NCBI GenBank assembly: GCA_028284445.1
Contig: JANQRS010000068.1
Location: 124,001 to 188,000, forward strand
DNA: 64,000 bases
DNA from: Calditrichia bacterium
Lineage (GTDB): Bacteria; Calditrichota; Calditrichia; RBG-13-44-9; J075
Direction: 5' to 3'
The notes beneath the pieces were generated by a model. The model saw only the letters and a program-made list of their open reading frames with translations, ran no database searches and was not told the DNA's origin. A program made the translations under genes and the position numbers. This document shows positions 43,810 to 51,430 of the stretch, in pieces. Numbering within the stretch: the stretch's first letter is position 1; every line of letters starts with the position of its first letter.

Positions 43810-44463
43810 ATGCAACAACGTGTTTTCAGATTCCTTCGTAGGGGATTTCGCGGATTGCCGGAAACCATGCCGATTGGTCTGTTGTTTTTTGCCGTTTTTT
43901 ATTCCGTGTACGCCTTTACCAACTATATAAACGGCTTTTACAGCTGGCGCATTCCCCTCTATTTCGATGCGGAATTGACGATACCCTTTGTGCCGCAAAT
44001 GGCCTTCGTTTATATGTCCATGAACGCCTTGTTGGCCTGTCTGCTCTTTGTCTTCCCTTCCCGGCAGCAGTTAATGCCCCTCTTTCGGGCACTTTGTTAT
44101 CAAGTGCTTATCGCCGGACTGATATTTTTGCTGGTGCCAATTGAGGATGGTTTTAGCCGGCAAGTACCCGGCGGTTGGAGTGGAGCGGTACTTGCCTTCG
44201 CGGATGCCGTCAATCTCGATTACAATCATCTTCCATCCCTGCACGTTTCACTGGCATTGACATCGGCGATGGCAATTTCCCTGAAAATTGGCCGTGGCGG
44301 ACTCATCTTCCTCGCCTGGGCAATAGCAATTGCCGGATCTACGCTGCTAATTCACGAACATCATGTTGCGGATGTGATAGCCGGTGGGATATTGGCGTGG
44401 GTGACGATTCGCTATTTTTATATGGAAAGGGCAGGAGATGTTGCTTCCAGTATTAGCCTGTAG
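43810..44463 (+). CDS. PAP2-family membrane phosphatase / phosphotransferase (Aur1-like)
   Basis: The protein of about 217 residues has six hydrophobic helices and the PAP2 motifs HLPSLHVSLALT and IHEHHVADVIAGG. The spacing, and the lack of a classic KxxxxxxRP first motif, resemble the PAP2_3 / inositol-phosphorylceramide-synthase (Aur1) group more than simple phosphatidate phosphatases. It would transfer or remove phosphate on a lipid at the membrane. I chose the ATG at 43810, preceded by GGAGG, rather than the frame from 43696 that overlaps the desaturase gene. Its 3' end overlaps the convergent ankyrin gene by 11 nt. Confidence 0.8.
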   Translation: MQQRVFRFLRRGFRGLPETMPIGLLFFAVFYSVYAFTNYINGFYSWRIPLYFDAELTIPFVPQMAFVYMSMNALLACLLFVFPSRQQLMPLFRALCYQVLIAGLIFLLVPIEDGFSRQVPGGWSGAVLAFADAVNLDYNHLPSLHVSLALTSAMAISLKIGRGGLIFLAWAIAIAGSTLLIHEHHVADVIAGGILAWVTIRYFYMERAGDVASSISL

Positions 44464-45109
44464 CGCCAGCCTCGCGCAGCAATGCCGCAACCTCATCTGT
44501 CACGCCTGCTTCTGCCGGGTGGGCGCTACTGACTAGTAAAGCAAGGGTGTCAAATTCACCACCGTAGACGAAGGCCCGTGCATGTACATCGGCCCCGGAA
44601 TCCAACAGCAGTTTGGTAATATCGGCGGCGTTAGACGGCACTGTTTGGCGCCAGGTTTCGATGCCATTGGCGGCAACATAGTGCAGTAGTGTCGATTGGT
44701 GGCCATAGGGAGAGCGTAGTGAGAGCAAATACGGCAGTTTGGTGAGCAGCAAACGTAAGTCGTCAATCGCACCGGTTGTGACTGCAGTGATCGCATCTTC
44801 GAAATTGGGGTTGAGGCGCTTCTTGCCGAATTCTACGGCTGTCTGCCAACTGTCAAATCCGTGCTCGCGGGCAACCGCCAGGCGGGTGTCCTCAATATCG
44901 ATCTCGGCTGCCAGAATAGTTTCGTTGTCCGCGCCGGCAAAGTCCGGAAGCCAATTGCTGAGTTGAATACAGACAACCGGATTGCCCTTCTGATGCTCAT
45001 CATACAGCGTTTGCGCCTGAGCTGTGATAACATTTATAACGGTCAGGTGCCCGGGGTAGTTTTTCAGCAGCGCTGCGTGAAGATCGGTCACCTGGGAAAT
45101 AACATCCAT
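44453..45109 (-). CDS. Ankyrin-repeat protein
   Basis: The protein of about 218 residues has ankyrin-type helices in its C-terminal half: LLHYVAANGIE, ADITKLLLDSGADVHARA, and a final DEVAALLREAGA. The N-terminal half, with AREHGFDSWQTAVEFGKK, resembles the sequence that precedes ankyrin repeats in other bacterial proteins (a predicted ARF/ankyrin-associated helix pair). There is no signal peptide. It is probably a cytoplasmic interaction protein. I prefer the ATG at 45109 to a TTG at 45124. Confidence 0.75.
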   Translation of the reverse strand: MDVISQVTDLHAALLKNYPGHLTVINVITAQAQTLYDEHQKGNPVVCIQLSNWLPDFAGADNETILAAEIDIEDTRLAVAREHGFDSWQTAVEFGKKRLNPNFEDAITAVTTGAIDDLRLLLTKLPYLLSLRSPYGHQSTLLHYVAANGIETWRQTVPSNAADITKLLLDSGADVHARAFVYGGEFDTLALLVSSAHPAEAGVTDEVAALLREAGATG

Positions 45110-45552
45110 GATAATAACTTTCAAAAACGGGTGAGAAGTAGAAAGAAATTCTATTGAACTTCCTTCGGAAAATATATCGGAAACTTTTGAGTGACGCGAT
45201 CAAAAAGAAAATTATTCGCCGATTAGCCGAGCTATTTTGTGCTTTCGCCCAAAATTTGCTAATTTTTCATCGCTACCTGTATCGAATCCGGAGACGATGT
45301 TTTAACGACCGTGCATATGCCGATTGTTCCGCAATTTCACTATTCTGATAGTAAAACTCTCTATTCCGCTTGATAATTTGCTGACGGAAGTGCTGCTAAT
45401 ATCGAGATGCTGGTTACTTGATACTCAATACTGGAAATCAATAACAAACAGGTATTTAGCATCAAATATCCAGGATCAAGCATCAAGAGCCTTTCTTAGA
45501 ATTACAGAAGTTGTCTTAAAAAATCACTCAGAGTAAAGAGATTGAAGCCTCT
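45110..45552. other. Intergenic region between divergent ankyrin and radical SAM genes
   Basis: No gene is supported; short frames here (45154-45348, 45324-45536) have no recognisable features. The stretch is AT-rich in its first half and is expected to hold both promoters. Confidence 0.45.
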
Positions 45553-47199
45553 ATGAAGGAACAAGTGTTGGTCATTACCGGCGGTTTGATCACCTCGCGC
45601 GAGACTTCCGTGCTTCATGCGGCTCGCAAGTGGCTGACGCAGGTGCGGCATTCGCAGAACGTCTGGCTGGATGTGAAAGTGAAGACGGTGATTGCCGAAC
45701 CGCTGCTCGCCATGCGCCGGCATATGCGACACCTTGGCACTTCGGTAAAAAATGATATTGCCGAAGCCTACTTTGCCAGCGACTTTGCCCCTCCGGAGCC
45801 ACCAAGTCTAACCGAGGTTGTGTTAACGACTCTCCTTCATCAAGCCGGAATGCCTTCCCGCGCGCTTTCGTTGGACCAGCTGTTGCAAGATGATGTCCAA
45901 AACGATCAGCTGCTGGCGTCATCAAGCTGCATTTTCCTCTCTTCAACTTATCTTCATGATCTCAGTGAGCTGGAACCGATTGTTCGTCGCATTAAGCGCC
46001 CGCACAATCGCATTGTGATCGGCGGAGCGCTGGCCGGAGTCATTCATCCGCAGTGGGAAGGCATGCCGGATGTTGACGTGCTGGCAATCGGCTATGGTGA
46101 AATGTTAGTGCCCTGTCTGGTGGATTGGATGCGGAGTGGTTATGAAAAACTGACGCCGCCGGAAGCCGGGCGAATCGAGGATCGCCAACATTCTCGCTTT
46201 CTATACAGCGGCGTGCCGAGAACGACGAGTCTTGATTTCCTGGTGACACCGGACTGGAAATTGACGGAAGCAGAGCACCAGCAGCAATACAAGACAATCT
46301 ACTATGAAAGCGTTAGAGGATGTCCTTATCGCTGCAGCTTTTGTAATTATCCTTATCTCTTCGACGACAAACGATTTCGCTATAAGAGTGCCGAGAAAAT
46401 GGCGGATGACTGGCAGCGCTACTGTGATACCATGGATATCGACTATATTGTTTGTCTCGATTCGCTGTTCACAATGCCGCGACGGCGGTTAAAGGCTTTT
46501 TGCGAATTGCTGGTAAAACGCCGTATCAACGTCAAATGGATTTGTTATGCCCGCGCTGATGATCTAGCAGACGAGGAAACGGTAGTATTGATGAAGGCGG
46601 CCGGTGCACACCAGGTGCAAATCGGGGTTGAAAGCGGTGATCAGCAGCAGTTGCAGAATATGAACAAGGCCTGTACGGTTGAAGCGAATCAACGCGCACT
46701 CGAAAATTGCCGACGCTACGGTCTGACTTCGGTTGTGTCACTGATTGTCGGTTTTCCCGGTGAAACAGCGGCTTCGCTTGAGCGAACCTATCAGTTCCTG
46801 AAGGCAGCTCCGCCGGACTTTTATTTCCTGGCGACATTTAGCACCAGGGTTGCCGGTGTGCCAGTGTTGCAGGCCGAAAGCCGGCGGCAGTTCGGGCTGG
46901 AAGCGGCCGACAATTTATTCAGTATGGCGCCCTATTGGCGGCACGATACGATGTCCTGTGCGGATGTCGGCAATCACGTGCGGGATTTGGATTTACGGAT
47001 TATGAACGAGAAAATTTCCTTGAACGCCACTCTGTTCTATCAGGGTATGTTGGGATTTCAAGCATCACAACGGGAGGCCTTGCTGGATTTTCAGCAGGAA
47101 GCGGTTTCCAGCGGTCCACTGACGCGGGCGGCGTTTAATGCACTAAACGCCTGGATTGACCGGCGTTTGAGCAAGGATGTGAGCAGCCACTTTAAATAA
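45553..47199 (+). CDS. B12-binding-domain radical SAM protein
   Basis: The 548-residue protein has an N-terminal half with a cobalamin-binding-like Rossmann domain (IVIGGALAGVIHP, DVLAIGYGE) and a radical SAM core with Cys257, Cys261 and Cys264 in VRGCPYRCSFCNYP. The core continues with ADDWQRYCDTMDIDYIVCLD and GAHQVQIGVESGDQQQL, typical of B12-dependent radical SAM enzymes such as the HemN/MiaB-related methyl transferases and RiPP-like P-methylases. The substrate cannot be told. There is no close partner: the ECF sigma gene starts 188 nt later. It may be related in role to the radical SAM pair at 58-60 kb. Confidence 0.9.
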   Translation: MKEQVLVITGGLITSRETSVLHAARKWLTQVRHSQNVWLDVKVKTVIAEPLLAMRRHMRHLGTSVKNDIAEAYFASDFAPPEPPSLTEVVLTTLLHQAGMPSRALSLDQLLQDDVQNDQLLASSSCIFLSSTYLHDLSELEPIVRRIKRPHNRIVIGGALAGVIHPQWEGMPDVDVLAIGYGEMLVPCLVDWMRSGYEKLTPPEAGRIEDRQHSRFLYSGVPRTTSLDFLVTPDWKLTEAEHQQQYKTIYYESVRGCPYRCSFCNYPYLFDDKRFRYKSAEKMADDWQRYCDTMDIDYIVCLDSLFTMPRRRLKAFCELLVKRRINVKWICYARADDLADEETVVLMKAAGAHQVQIGVESGDQQQLQNMNKACTVEANQRALENCRRYGLTSVVSLIVGFPGETAASLERTYQFLKAAPPDFYFLATFSTRVAGVPVLQAESRRQFGLEAADNLFSMAPYWRHDTMSCADVGNHVRDLDLRIMNEKISLNATLFYQGMLGFQASQREALLDFQQEAVSSGPLTRAAFNALNAWIDRRLSKDVSSHFK

Positions 47200-47387
47200 A
47201 ATTGTTGGCGTACGCCTGCAGCGGTCACAGCGGCTATCTGCCAGGATCGTCACTTTGCATTTACCAAGAGTGGTTGAGGATTCTTTGCACTTCAAGGAAA
47301 CCCAATGTGGTTAGCGTTATGGGATAAAGGGGTAAGCCTGGCTGTGTCGGTCAGATTATCAACCCAAACAAACTTGGAATCGTTCTC

Positions 47388-47969
47388 ATGGTCAAAGAAA
47401 AAGACAACGTAACAATGCTACTCGGACAGCTGGTCTCTGGCGATCAAAAAGCTGCCGAAGAGCTAATGCCTCTCGTTTATGAACACCTCAAACGAATTGC
47501 CCACCGGCAGCTTCAGCGGGAAAGATCCGACCATACACTTAATACAACTGCCCTGGTGCACGAAGCCTATATGAAGCTGGTTGACCAGGATCGTGTTTCC
47601 TGGAAAAATCGCTCGCATTTCTATGCGATCTCCTCTCAGGCCATGCGCCGTATTCTCGTGAACTATGCCATTACCCGCAAAGCGCAAAAGCGCGGCGGGG
47701 GACAGGCTGTTGTTTCTTTTGATGAACAATTTTTTGTGCAGGAAGCAAAAGCAGATGAATTGATTGCGCTGGATGAGGCGCTCCAGGAGTTGGCCAAGTT
47801 GAGCGAGCGGCAAAGCAAGGTGGTTGAATGCCGCTTTTTTGGCGGCATGACCGGGGAAGAAATTGCCGAAATGCTGGGCGTCTCCCTGGCAACAGTGCGT
47901 CTTGATTGGCGATTGGCGAAAGCCTGGCTGAGCCGGCGGTTGTCGGATAATGCCGATGCTGCTGAATAA
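47388..47969 (+). CDS. ECF RNA polymerase sigma factor (TIGR02999-like)
   Basis: The 193-residue sigma-70 family protein has region 2 (LMPLVYEHLKRIAHRQLQRE, TTALVHEAYMKLVDQ, FYAISSQAMRRILVNYA) and region 4 (VVECRFFGGMTGEEIAEMLGVSLATVRLDWRLAKAWLSRRL). The extended Ala-rich linker and the RRILVNYARxRxAxKRGG segment fit the acidobacterial/planctomycete type ECF group (TIGR02999), whose genes commonly sit beside Ser/Thr protein kinase genes. That is the case here: the kinase gene starts 169 nt downstream. It would direct transcription of a limited regulon. No anti-sigma gene is adjacent. Confidence 0.95.
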   Translation: MVKEKDNVTMLLGQLVSGDQKAAEELMPLVYEHLKRIAHRQLQRERSDHTLNTTALVHEAYMKLVDQDRVSWKNRSHFYAISSQAMRRILVNYAITRKAQKRGGGQAVVSFDEQFFVQEAKADELIALDEALQELAKLSERQSKVVECRFFGGMTGEEIAEMLGVSLATVRLDWRLAKAWLSRRLSDNADAAE

Positions 47970-48012
47970 GTGCTGCACAGTGATTGCTCTGGCGATTGAG
48001 TAAAGCCGGCTT

Positions 48013-48040
48013 GTCCCCCCGGGGGAGATAAAGGGGGGAC
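48013..48040. repeat. Short GC inverted repeat between sigma factor and kinase genes
   Basis: GTCCCCCC and GGGGGGAC are separated by 12 nt. It is a GC-rich palindrome similar in style to the core of the element at 42061-42180; no T-run follows, so it is not an evident terminator. Confidence 0.6.
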
Positions 48041-48138
48041 GATTCTGTAGGCAATGTTTTCAAATTTCTACCGTAAATTTATCACTTCTTACCTTTTTCT
48101 CTGCGTTATCAGATGTGTACCATAAATGAGTAAATGTT

Positions 48139-51069
48139 ATGACGACCGATATGTGGAACAGGGTTCGCGAAGTTTTTGCCGATGCGCTTGAAGTGGCGCA
48201 GGCAGACCGGCTTGATTTTATTCGAAAGGCCTGCGACGGCAACGAAGCGATGTACCACGAAGTTGTCTCCCTCCTGGATGCCGACGCAAATACCCATGAT
48301 ATTCTCAAGGGGCAGGCGTATGATCTGCTCAAGAAAGTCTCTGAAGATCCTGAATATGAGCATATAGGCTCGTATCAGCTCCTGGAGCTACTCGGCGTCG
48401 GTGGCATGGGCAAAGTGTATTTGGCCAGACGCAATGAGGGCGGTTTTGAGCAGTCTGTTGCCCTGAAGCTGGTGCGCAATAATCTGAATACTGAACGTGC
48501 CGCAGAGCGATTTCGGGCGGAGAGGCAGATCCTGGCGAAGCTGCATCATCCCAATATTGCCCAGCTCTATGATGGCGGCTTCACCAAAGATGGATTGCCT
48601 TTCTTTACCATGGAATATGTGGATGGGGTGCCGGTGACGGACTACTGCAATCAACAGCGCTTGTCGATCGCAGAACGCCTTCGTCTGTTCATGGATATCT
48701 GCGCCGCTGTTCACTATGCGCATCAAAACCTGATTGTCCACCGTGATATAAAACCGGGCAATATCCTGGTGACTGCTGACGGGCAGGTAAAACTGCTGGA
48801 TTTTGGCATCGCCAAATTCATGACGCTTGATAAAGAACAGGATGCTCTTACTCGCGAAGGTGAGCGCATTTTGACCCCCTTTTATGCCTCTCCCGAACAA
48901 ATTCTTGGTGAGGCTGTAACCACTGCCAGCGACATCTATTCACTGGGGGCAGTGCTGTATCAATTGCTGACCGGAAAACGCCCTTTCCAGGGGGATGATG
49001 CGACGCCATTTGTGCTTCACCAGCAAATTACCGAGGAAGAGCCGCCACGCCCTAGCACGGCGATAACCGATCATGCCCACGTTGATGGTTCGGACCAGAC
49101 AAGCGAGGTCGCATTTCGTCCCGGAACGGCAGTGGGTGAGATTCGCCGCCAGCTAAGTGGTGACCTTGACAACATCTGTTTGATGGCCTTGCGCAAGGAA
49201 CCGGATCGTCGCTATGAATCCGCTGCGCAACTGGCTGCTGATATTCAGAATTATCTCGGTAATCGTCCGGTAAATGCGCGCCCCGCTACCTGGGGATATC
49301 GAACAGCCAAATTCATTGCCCGCAACAGGGTTGCCACGGCGATTAGCACACTTGCGGTGCTTGTTCTCATTAGTATGGCCAGTTTTTATACTGTAAACCT
49401 TCGGGCTGAGCGGGATAAGGCGCAGTTAGAGGCTCGCAAATCGGCGCAGATTTCAGGATTTTTATCCGACCTTTTCGATGTCTCGGATCCGGAAAACTCG
49501 CTGGGCGAAACTATCACAGCTCGCGAGTTGCTTGATCGCGGCGCTCGCGAGGTGGAATACGGCTTGGCAGAGCAGCCGGGTGTTCAGGCAGATATGCGGG
49601 AAGAAATTGGCAATGTCTATCGCAAACTTGGCCTGTATGATCAGTCGGAGCCATTGATCCGTAAGTCCCTGGAACAGCGTCGGGAGCTTTTCGGTAATGT
49701 GCATCAGGATGTCGCTGAAAGCCTCGCCAGCCTTGGCTGGTTGCTCGTCGACCAGGGCAAATATGAGGAGGCTGCTGAGACCTTTTCGATGTCTCGGGAA
49801 ATATATCAAAAGCTCTATGGTGAAAATAATATCAGGGCCATTGAAATGGAAAGCCTGCTGGGTCGGGTTTACACCCTGCAACGGAAAGATTCACTGGCGC
49901 TTGTTCATCTCGAAGCCTCTTTTTTGGAGGCAAAGGCGGTTCTGGGTGCGGACAATCCTGAGCTGACGCATTATATGGGGGATCTTGCATCCGGATACAA
50001 AAATTACGGTCAGTATGATGAAGCGGAAAGCATCATGCGAGAGGTGTTGACAATCCGCAAAGACGCTTACGGCGACCAGGATCCGAGGGTAGCCAGCATC
50101 TTGTATCGATTAGGGCGGCTGATGTATGTTCGACGCGACCTGGCGCAGGCAGATTCTTGTTTTCAGGCCAGCTATGAAGTCCAGCGCCAAATTTATGGCC
50201 CGGATCATCCCGCGGTTGCCGACCTAATGCAAAACATGGCCGAGGTGGCAAAATCAAGGCGGGATTATCCTCGTGCAGATTCTCTCTTCCGTGAGAGCCT
50301 CGCGATTCGTTTACGGGCATATGGCGAAGAGCACCCATCGATTGCGACCACTAAAGATTACATTGCCCGCATCCTGCGCCGACAAAAACGGTATGACGAA
50401 GCAATGACCTGGCATCAGGAGGCGCTGGAATTGAAAGTCAAACTCTTGGGTAGGGAACATCCCAGCGTCGGAAATACCCTGAATAATATTGGCCGCGTTT
50501 TGCAATATCGCGGTGATTTACAGGGGGCATTGAAGATTACTAAAGAGGCCCTGGACATTTACGAGAAAGCGACGGTTCGCACCAATCCCAATGCCGCAAC
50601 TATTCGGCATAACTACGCCAGGTTATTGAGAGATGTTGGCCGCTATGAGGAATCGGCACTGTTCCTGGAAGAATCGATCGAGACACAGCGAATCATTGTT
50701 GGTCCGGAGCACCGTCGTGTGATGGATGAGCTCAACAACCTTGGCTATGTGCGCCATCAGCTGAAACAGTATGATCTTGCCATCAAAGCCTATCGGGAAG
50801 AGCTAGCCCTGCGCATCAAGACCTCTAAGCCGGGCTACTGGCGAATCGGGCGCGTACAACGCCTGCTTGGACAGTCGCTGGCTGCAGCTGAGCAATTTGC
50901 TGAAGCCGAAGAGATGCTCACCTCGGCTGTCGAACATCTCGAGCCGCATCGGGAAGAGAAAAAAGGCGCCTACCAAAAAAGCCTTGAGGCTGTCGCTGAA
51001 TTCTTCGAGAAGCGGGGAGATGCAGATAAAGCGGCTGAATATCGTGAGACGTTAAAAGGTTTAGAGTAA
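48139..51069 (+). CDS. Membrane Ser/Thr protein kinase with C-terminal TPR repeats
   Basis: The 976-residue protein has a helical N-terminus of about 70 residues, a kinase domain and a transmembrane helix, followed by TPRs. The kinase has the Gly loop LGVGGMGKVYLA near residue 86, VALKLVR, the HRDIKPGN loop around 201, LLDFGIAK around 219, and SPEQ. All catalytic residues are present, so it should be active. The transmembrane helix lies at about 400-418, and a long array of kinesin-light-chain-like TPRs covers about 480-960. The kinase would be cytoplasmic and the TPRs outside or periplasmic. It follows the ECF sigma gene, a pairing common for this sigma group. Confidence 0.95.
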   Translation: MTTDMWNRVREVFADALEVAQADRLDFIRKACDGNEAMYHEVVSLLDADANTHDILKGQAYDLLKKVSEDPEYEHIGSYQLLELLGVGGMGKVYLARRNEGGFEQSVALKLVRNNLNTERAAERFRAERQILAKLHHPNIAQLYDGGFTKDGLPFFTMEYVDGVPVTDYCNQQRLSIAERLRLFMDICAAVHYAHQNLIVHRDIKPGNILVTADGQVKLLDFGIAKFMTLDKEQDALTREGERILTPFYASPEQILGEAVTTASDIYSLGAVLYQLLTGKRPFQGDDATPFVLHQQITEEEPPRPSTAITDHAHVDGSDQTSEVAFRPGTAVGEIRRQLSGDLDNICLMALRKEPDRRYESAAQLAADIQNYLGNRPVNARPATWGYRTAKFIARNRVATAISTLAVLVLISMASFYTVNLRAERDKAQLEARKSAQISGFLSDLFDVSDPENSLGETITARELLDRGAREVEYGLAEQPGVQADMREEIGNVYRKLGLYDQSEPLIRKSLEQRRELFGNVHQDVAESLASLGWLLVDQGKYEEAAETFSMSREIYQKLYGENNIRAIEMESLLGRVYTLQRKDSLALVHLEASFLEAKAVLGADNPELTHYMGDLASGYKNYGQYDEAESIMREVLTIRKDAYGDQDPRVASILYRLGRLMYVRRDLAQADSCFQASYEVQRQIYGPDHPAVADLMQNMAEVAKSRRDYPRADSLFRESLAIRLRAYGEEHPSIATTKDYIARILRRQKRYDEAMTWHQEALELKVKLLGREHPSVGNTLNNIGRVLQYRGDLQGALKITKEALDIYEKATVRTNPNAATIRHNYARLLRDVGRYEESALFLEESIETQRIIVGPEHRRVMDELNNLGYVRHQLKQYDLAIKAYREELALRIKTSKPGYWRIGRVQRLLGQSLAAAEQFAEAEEMLTSAVEHLEPHREEKKGAYQKSLEAVAEFFEKRGDADKAAEYRETLKGLE

Positions 51070-51076
51070 GTACATC

Positions 51077-51326
51077 TTTTGACAGGATGAACAGGACAAA
51101 ATGAAAAGACAAAAGCCTTCTGACACAGATTCCCACTGATGAACACTGATCGACACGGATGAATGATCGGGAAAGTAGATTTAGCGGGGGGAAGCTGTTG
51201 TTTATGTCTTTTGTTTATTTACCCGTTTTTTCATCTGTGTTTGTCCGTGAAAATCCGTGTGTATCCGTGTCGAATGGTTTTATCTTTTCATTTTGTCCTG
51301 TTTATCCTGCAAATCCTGTCAAAAAG
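51077..51326. repeat. 250-nt palindromic element, left copy flanking the NACHT pair
   Basis: The outer arms are TTTTGACAGGAT on the left and the complement ending ATCCTGTCAAAAA on the right. Inside are 10-nt arrays CACTGATGAA, CACTGATCGA and CACGGATGAA, with the inverse array on the right, and a non-palindromic core. The whole 361-nt gap between the kinase and the first NACHT gene is mostly this element. A clearly homologous copy of about the same length lies at 57515-57766. Confidence 0.85.
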
Positions 51327-51430
51327 TATTTCCCACCCCAAGCCGACCTGAAAATATGTATGAAATTTCGCCTTTGTGAATTATATAGATAATAAGCGGA
51401 GTTTTATATTGTCCCTCAAATGAGTGCGGT

